From: Candidatus Ferrigenium bremense
Lineage (GTDB): Bacteria; Pseudomonadota; Gammaproteobacteria; Burkholderiales; Gallionellaceae
Length of the DNA stretch: 64,000 nucleotides
Direction of reading: 5' to 3'
NCBI GenBank assembly: GCA_019449635.1
Contig: JAGRPI010000012.1
Coordinates: forward strand, 78,802-142,801
Positions 59,835 to 64,000 of this stretch are shown piece after piece. Below the pieces are notes generated by a model. It saw nothing but the letters and a program-made list of their open reading frames with translations, did no database searches and was not told the DNA's origin. The position numbers and the translations under genes were made by a program. How positions within the stretch are numbered: position 1 is the first letter of the stretch; each line of letters opens with the position of its first letter.

Positions 59835-60920
59835 ATGCAAAACGAAGTTCCTCAATCGATAAATTACACCGCGCTTGCCGCACAGATACGCGCCTGGGCG
59901 CATGAGCTTGGCTTTCAGGCCGTGGGCATCAGCGACACCGATCTTTCGGCGGCGGAAGCCGGCCTGCTGGAATGGCTCGCACTCGGCATGCACGGCGAAA
60001 TGGATTATATGGCAAAACATGGCACCAAACGCAGCCGCCCGGCGGAGCTGCTGCCCGGCACGCTGCGGGTGATTTCGCTGCGCATGAATTGTGCGCCACC
60101 CAACGCGCGCGACAGTTGGCAGGTGTTGGCGGAGGGCGGGCGTGCCTTCATTTCGCGCTATGCGCTGGGGCGCGATTACCACAAGGTGATGCGCAACCGT
60201 TTGGCGAAACTGGCCGAGAAAATCCGCATCGAAATCGCCGGTTTTGACGTGCCCAATTTTGAAGGACGAGTCTTTACCGACAGCGCACCGGTCATGGAAA
60301 AGGAGTTGGCACGCAAGGCCGGAATCGGGTGGCGCGGCAAGCACTCCCTGCTGTTGTCGCGCACACACGGTTCGCGGTTCTGCCTCGGCGAGATTTACGT
60401 GAACCTGCCGCTGCCGGTCGATGAGCCACAGCAGGAGCATTGCGGCACCTGCACGCGCTGCATCGAAATCTGCCCGACCCAGGCCATCGTCGCGCCGTAT
60501 CGCGTCGATGCGCGCCGCTGCATCTCCTATCTGACCATCGAGCTCAAGGGCAGCATTCCCGATGAGCTGCGTCCGCTGATCGGCAACCGCATTTACGGTT
60601 GCGACGATTGCCAGTTGGTGTGCCCGTGGAACGGTTTTGCGCAGGTCAGTGCCGAGCCGGATTTTGCCGTGCGCCACGGGCTGGACGATAAGTCATTGGC
60701 GGAGTTGTTCGCGTGGGACGAGGCCGAATTTGACAGCAAGCTGGCCGGCACCGCGATCTATCGTATCGGCCACGAGCAGTGGCTGCGCAACATCGCCGTG
60801 GCGTTGGGCAATGCGCCGCAAAGCGCAGCAGTGATCGCAGCTTTACAATCGCGCGTGGAGCATCCTTCGGAGATGGTGCGCGAACATGTGGCGTGGGCAT
60901 TGGCACGTCACATCCGCTGA
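59835..60920 (+). CDS. queG: Epoxyqueuosine reductase
   Basis: A 361-residue cobalamin- and Fe-S-dependent enzyme for the last step of queuosine synthesis in tRNA. ALGMHGEMDYMAKH, FTDSAPVMEKELARKAGIGWRGKHSLL and two 4Fe-4S motifs, CGTCTRCIEICPTQAI and GCDDCQLVCPWN, are characteristic; a HEAT-like C-terminus follows. It diverges from tsaE with under 70 bp between, as often seen. Like nrdJ it needs a B12 cofactor. Confidence 0.95.
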   Translation: MQNEVPQSINYTALAAQIRAWAHELGFQAVGISDTDLSAAEAGLLEWLALGMHGEMDYMAKHGTKRSRPAELLPGTLRVISLRMNCAPPNARDSWQVLAEGGRAFISRYALGRDYHKVMRNRLAKLAEKIRIEIAGFDVPNFEGRVFTDSAPVMEKELARKAGIGWRGKHSLLLSRTHGSRFCLGEIYVNLPLPVDEPQQEHCGTCTRCIEICPTQAIVAPYRVDARRCISYLTIELKGSIPDELRPLIGNRIYGCDDCQLVCPWNGFAQVSAEPDFAVRHGLDDKSLAELFAWDEAEFDSKLAGTAIYRIGHEQWLRNIAVALGNAPQSAAVIAALQSRVEHPSEMVREHVAWALARHIR

Positions 60921-60944
60921 TGCTGCGATAAGCTCAGCATAGGG

Positions 60945-61026
60945 TACATCCGTTCGTGGTGAGGTATCGAACCATAACGGATGTATCAAAACTATGTGCC
61001 CTTCGATACCTCAGGGCGAACGATTT
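60945..61026. repeat. Dispersed repeat downstream of queG
   Basis: ATCCGTTCGTGGTGAGGTAT-CGAA...CCATAACGGATGTAT, then CCCTTCGATACCTCAGGGCG-AACG: two overlapping palindromes of the GTTCGCCCTGAG family, between two convergent genes. Confidence 0.7.
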
Positions 61027-61042
61027 ATTTAATCCGAACCAT

Positions 61043-61864
61043 TCAATAAATAAACCGCTCCCGCAACTCCTCCAGATTCAATTCGCGCAGGATCTGTTCA
61101 GCTCTTTGTCGTGCGCTTTTCTTCGGTACGCCGGTGTTGCGCGCAACGATGAGTTCGTTTTTCATCGAGTGTTCCCAACTGACCAGTTCTGTCACCGTCA
61201 CCTGGTAGCCGTGTGCCTCCAGCAGCAGGCAGCGCAGCACGTTGGTGAGGTGGCTGCCGAATTCGCGGGTGTGGATCGGGTGCCGCCAGATTTCCGAGAG
61301 CGGGGTTTTGCCGAACGACTGGTTCTTGTGCCTGTTCAGCACGGCGGCAACTTCGGCCTGGCAGCACGGTATCAGCACGATGAATTTCGCCTGCTTGTGC
61401 AGCGCGAATTTGATCGCATCGTCGGTGGCGGTGTTGCAGGCGTGCAGCGCGGTGACGACATCGATTTGCTCAGGCAGTTGCGGCGAGTGGATGGACTCTT
61501 CCACCGATAAGTTCAAGAACGACATGCGCACGAAGCCCAGCCTTGCGGCCAGTTCGCGGGATTTGTCGACCAGCGCCGTGCGGGTCTCGATGCCGTAAAT
61601 ATGGCCGACCTCGCGCGCTTTCAGGAACAGGTCGTAGAGGATGAAGCCCAGATAGGATTTGCCCGCGCCGTGATCCACCAGTGCCAGATCCTGCCTGGCG
61701 GCGAGCACTTCATCGAGCAACGGTTCGATGAAATGATACAGATGATAAACCTGCTTCAGTTTGCGCCGGCTGTCCTGGTTGAGCTTGCCGTCGCGCGTCA
61801 GGATATGCAGTTCCTTGAGCAGTTCGATGGACTGGCCGGCTCTGATTTCGGGGATGGAATTCAT
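61043..61864 (-). CDS. Class I SAM-dependent methyltransferase
   Basis: A 273-residue protein resembling the Methyltransf_32 group. After an N-terminal helical part, LALVDHGAGKSYLGFILYDLFL is SAM motif I, HIYGIETRTALVDKSRELAARLGF motif II, and IDVVTALHACNTATDDAIKFAL motif IV; KFIVLIPCCQAEVA follows. The substrate is unknown. The ATG at 61864 (MNSIPEIRAG) is selected because upstream codons lie in the SemiSWEET gene. The gap to that gene is 14 bp. Confidence 0.82.
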   Translation of the reverse strand: MNSIPEIRAGQSIELLKELHILTRDGKLNQDSRRKLKQVYHLYHFIEPLLDEVLAARQDLALVDHGAGKSYLGFILYDLFLKAREVGHIYGIETRTALVDKSRELAARLGFVRMSFLNLSVEESIHSPQLPEQIDVVTALHACNTATDDAIKFALHKQAKFIVLIPCCQAEVAAVLNRHKNQSFGKTPLSEIWRHPIHTREFGSHLTNVLRCLLLEAHGYQVTVTELVSWEHSMKNELIVARNTGVPKKSARQRAEQILRELNLEELRERFIY

Positions 61865-61878
61865 GGTGTCGTTTCGCT

Positions 61879-62160
61879 CTAGCCGAATTTCAGTTTCATT
61901 ATCAGTACCGCGCCTGCCAGCAACAGCGTGATGCAATTTGCAATGACGATCGGCCATGATTCCAGCAGGGTGCCATAGATCAGCCACAGCGCAACGCCGA
62001 GCGTGAACAGGGTATACATGCCCAGCGAAATATCGGCGGTATGGCGGGTATGCCATACTTTCCAGGCTTGGGGAATAAAGGCAGTCGTGGTCAGTGCGGC
62101 AGCGGCGCTGCCTATCCAGTCGGTAGTGTTCACAGGTTTTATCTTCGATATTTTTGCCAT
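61879..62160 (-). CDS. SemiSWEET family sugar transporter
   Basis: A 93-residue protein with three membrane helices forming one PQ-loop unit: DWIGSAAAALTTTAFIPQAWKVWHTRHT contains the Pro-Gln pair, followed by SLGMYTLFTLGVALWLIYG and WPIVIANCITLLLAGAVLIMKL. SemiSWEETs dimerise to move sugars. The start at 62160 (MAKISKIKPVN) is the best fit. Confidence 0.88.
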   Translation of the reverse strand: MAKISKIKPVNTTDWIGSAAAALTTTAFIPQAWKVWHTRHTADISLGMYTLFTLGVALWLIYGTLLESWPIVIANCITLLLAGAVLIMKLKFG

Positions 62161-62397
62161 ACTGCTGCAGTTGCTGCGTATCCGGCGGTAAATAATAGCG
62201 TGTTTCGTTGGTGGCGGGTGGTGCAGGCGGTGACCAATTAGTTGTGCCAAGATAGAATTCGGTCAGTCACTCGGAGCGGTCGGCGGTATTTCCGCTGTGC
62301 TGGCGAAAAGGGGCAATGCCGACGGCGGGATTGCCGCTTGGGTTTTAACCGAATGCTTTGAAGTAATCGTAATGAATAATTTATAAAGAGGGAGGGG

Positions 62398-63642
62398 ATG
62401 GTGAATCAATTGGCAAAGGCTGTTTTTATCGGACTTGTGCTGAGCAATGTCGCGTTTGCAGAAGACGAAAAAGCGCCGGACTGGAATGCGGAAACCCTGT
62501 CAGGCGACTGGGGTGGGGCGCGTTCCAGTCTCTACGACAAGGGCGTCACGGTGGAGCTGACCCACAAGAGCGACATGCTGGCGAATACCTCGGGCGGTGT
62601 CGCTCGGGGTTCGGTCTGGCTGGCGAACAGCGAGGCCGCAGTCAATATGGATCTGGATAAGCTGGCCGGCTGGGATGCCACCACCGCCTTCATCCAGTAT
62701 CACGTTCAGCACGGCAACAAGTCCATCAACAATTATGCCGGCAGCTTTGCCGGGGTGGACAACATCGAGTCGTCCGCCAGCGCAGGTCAATTCTTTCAGG
62801 CGTGGCTGCAAAAAAATTCTGCCAACGATAGCCTGTCGGTATTGGCCGGGTTGTATGCGATCGATTCAGAGTTTTATGTCACCGACACCTCCGGTCTGTT
62901 TCTTCAGCCGCCTTATGGCATGTCGGCCGAAATGGCGCAGACCGGGCGGAACGGCCCGCCGGTCTTCCCGATGGGCGCACTGGCGGTGCGCGTGAAATAC
63001 GCCCCGTCCGGTTTCTACGTGCAAGGTGCATTGACCGACGGCGTGCCGGGCAACCTCAACAACCCCCAAGGCACGCAGATCAGGCTGGACAAGGGCGACG
63101 GCGCGCTTACCGTCGTTGAGTTCGGCTATACCCCGCAGGTGGATGAAGGCCATTACAACAAGACCGCCATCGGCCTGTGGCGCTATTCGGCACGAGCCAA
63201 TGACTTGGTCGATGTGGATGTATTCGGCAATTCGTTGCGTCGCACTGACCAAGGGTTCTATTTCCTGGCGGAACGCACTCTGCGTGCCGAACAAGGTGAC
63301 CCCGCGCAGGGTTTGTCCGGCTTCGTCCGTTTCGGTACAGTCAACAAGGATGTCTATCAGGCGGATTGGTCAGGCAGCCTGGGGTTGCGTTATCAGGGAC
63401 TGTTTGACGGGTGCGATGGCGACACCGCCGGTATTGCCGTGACCACCAGCCATGCCAGCGGCAAGTATCGCCAGCTTAACGCATCCGATTCGTCTGAGAC
63501 GGTGGTCGAAATGACCTACCGTGCGCAATTGCAGCCATGGCTGGCCGCACAACCGTTGGTGCAGCGCATTTTTAATCCGAATATGGATGCTGCCTTGCGG
63601 GATGCTTGGGTGGTTGGTATGCGGCTTGAGGTGACATTCTGA
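62398..63642 (+). CDS. Carbohydrate-selective porin (OprB family)
   Basis: A 414-residue outer-membrane protein. The signal peptide (LAKAVFIGLVLSNVAFA) is followed by the OprB hallmark LSGDWGGARSSLYDKGVTVELTHKSDML and repeated amphipathic strands, ending in a C-terminal Phe (GMRLEVTF), the outer-membrane signature. It probably imports sugars or other small solutes. GGGAGGGG lies immediately before ATG-GTG, so the GTG at 62401 could be the true start. Confidence 0.87.
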   Translation: MVNQLAKAVFIGLVLSNVAFAEDEKAPDWNAETLSGDWGGARSSLYDKGVTVELTHKSDMLANTSGGVARGSVWLANSEAAVNMDLDKLAGWDATTAFIQYHVQHGNKSINNYAGSFAGVDNIESSASAGQFFQAWLQKNSANDSLSVLAGLYAIDSEFYVTDTSGLFLQPPYGMSAEMAQTGRNGPPVFPMGALAVRVKYAPSGFYVQGALTDGVPGNLNNPQGTQIRLDKGDGALTVVEFGYTPQVDEGHYNKTAIGLWRYSARANDLVDVDVFGNSLRRTDQGFYFLAERTLRAEQGDPAQGLSGFVRFGTVNKDVYQADWSGSLGLRYQGLFDGCDGDTAGIAVTTSHASGKYRQLNASDSSETVVEMTYRAQLQPWLAAQPLVQRIFNPNMDAALRDAWVVGMRLEVTF

Positions 63643-63736
63643 GGATTGGCTGCATGGTTTCCTTTCAATCATGAAGTGGTCTCAAATGCGCATTATGGAC
63701 TCGCTGCCGTGTCGTACTAAAAAATGCACATACCAT

Positions 63737-63765
63737 TTGACGGAGCCGGAATGCTTTGCTATAGT
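63737..63765 (+). promoter_or_regulatory. Promoter of the initiator tRNA
   Basis: TTGACG (63737-63742), 17-bp spacer, TATAGT (63760-63765), 15 bp before the tRNA 5' end. Confidence 0.8.
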
Positions 63766-63780
63766 TCTCTTCTTCGCTGA

Positions 63781-63854
<74 letters not shown>

Positions 63855-64000
63855 CCCATCAGCCCGATCTTTAAAAAACAAACGAACAACCGACGAGTGT
63901 AGGTACTTGGTTTTTGGGAAGTTTCCGTGTCCTTCGGGATGTGGGGACGACTTTAAAAATATAGTAGTACTTACGCAAAGTCGAAAAGAATCATGTCAAT
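63855..64000 (+). other. Probable rRNA operon leader (continues past the window)
   Basis: GATCTTTAAAAAACAAACGA-ACAACCGACGAGTGTAGG and the later ACTTACGCAAAGTC resemble the leader and boxA-containing sequences before rRNA genes in betaproteobacteria. No rRNA gene starts within the window, so this is inferred by resemblance. Confidence 0.5.

Overview
The window looks like a chromosome segment of a betaproteobacterium, probably a Gallionellaceae/Nitrosomonadales-type organism. This is inferred from gene order and protein character, not from a database search. Supporting signs are a complete isc operon downstream of trmJ-cysE, the exbB-exbD-lpxK-trm112-kdsB-adk block, an aroA-cmk fusion followed by rpsA-ihfB-lapA-lapB-pyrF-hldA-hldD-cysM, and a class II (B12-dependent) ribonucleotide reductase. 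Most of the sequence is GC-rich housekeeping DNA.

Layout. 1-1.7 kb: mutS (5' part only) and suhB, minus strand. 1.8-9.4 kb: trmJ, cysE, then iscR-iscS-iscU-iscA-hscB-hscA-fdx-iscX, with a near-perfect type 1 IscR site over the iscR promoter inside the 3' end of cysE. 9.5-16.2 kb: dsbB, two paralogous small Gly/Met-rich secreted proteins behind a duplicated leader, an HNH nuclease, nrdJ with NrdR-like boxes, a YqhA-type membrane protein and a TlpA-type thioredoxin. 16.2-28.9 kb: lytic transglycosylase, proS, a parvulin, an operon of a Slam-like outer-membrane protein with two FecR-domain surface proteins, radC, coaBC and dut.

28,953-38,111 is the outstanding region. It is a 9,159-bp transposon bounded by 24-bp inverted repeats (one mismatch) and a perfect 8-bp direct repeat (ATTGAAAA), with an IS1595-family transposase. 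It was inserted between dut and what was probably the dut terminator. Its cargo is a tightly packed six-gene minus-strand operon: LexA-like self-cleaving repressor, TcmP, Gp37/Gp68 (DUF5131) three-Cys protein, a second TcmP, a BcgI-like restriction-methylation protein and a half-size specificity protein. The restriction-methylation gene carries 13 tandem AAGC units just after its start codon, a classic phase-variation arrangement. A palindrome suited to the repressor lies between the divergent cargo and transposase promoters.

38-64 kb is core genome again: PEGA lipoprotein, rppH, glcG-like, adk, kdsB, trm112, lpxK, exbD, exbB, xseA, aroA-cmk, rpsA, ihfB, lapA, lapB, pyrF, hldA, hldD, cysM, amiC, tsaE, queG, a methyltransferase, a SemiSWEET and an OprB-type porin. 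It ends with an initiator tRNA and what looks like an rRNA leader.

A second theme is repeats. A 61-bp element occurs nine times with identical length, invariant flanks and a hairpin that changes by compensatory substitutions. Four copies lie in frame inside lpxK (two), kdsB and aroA-cmk; a fifth lies just ahead of kdsB in an open frame. Several sit nested inside other palindromes. Other palindrome families separate genes within the isc operon and interrupt mutS and hscA in frame.
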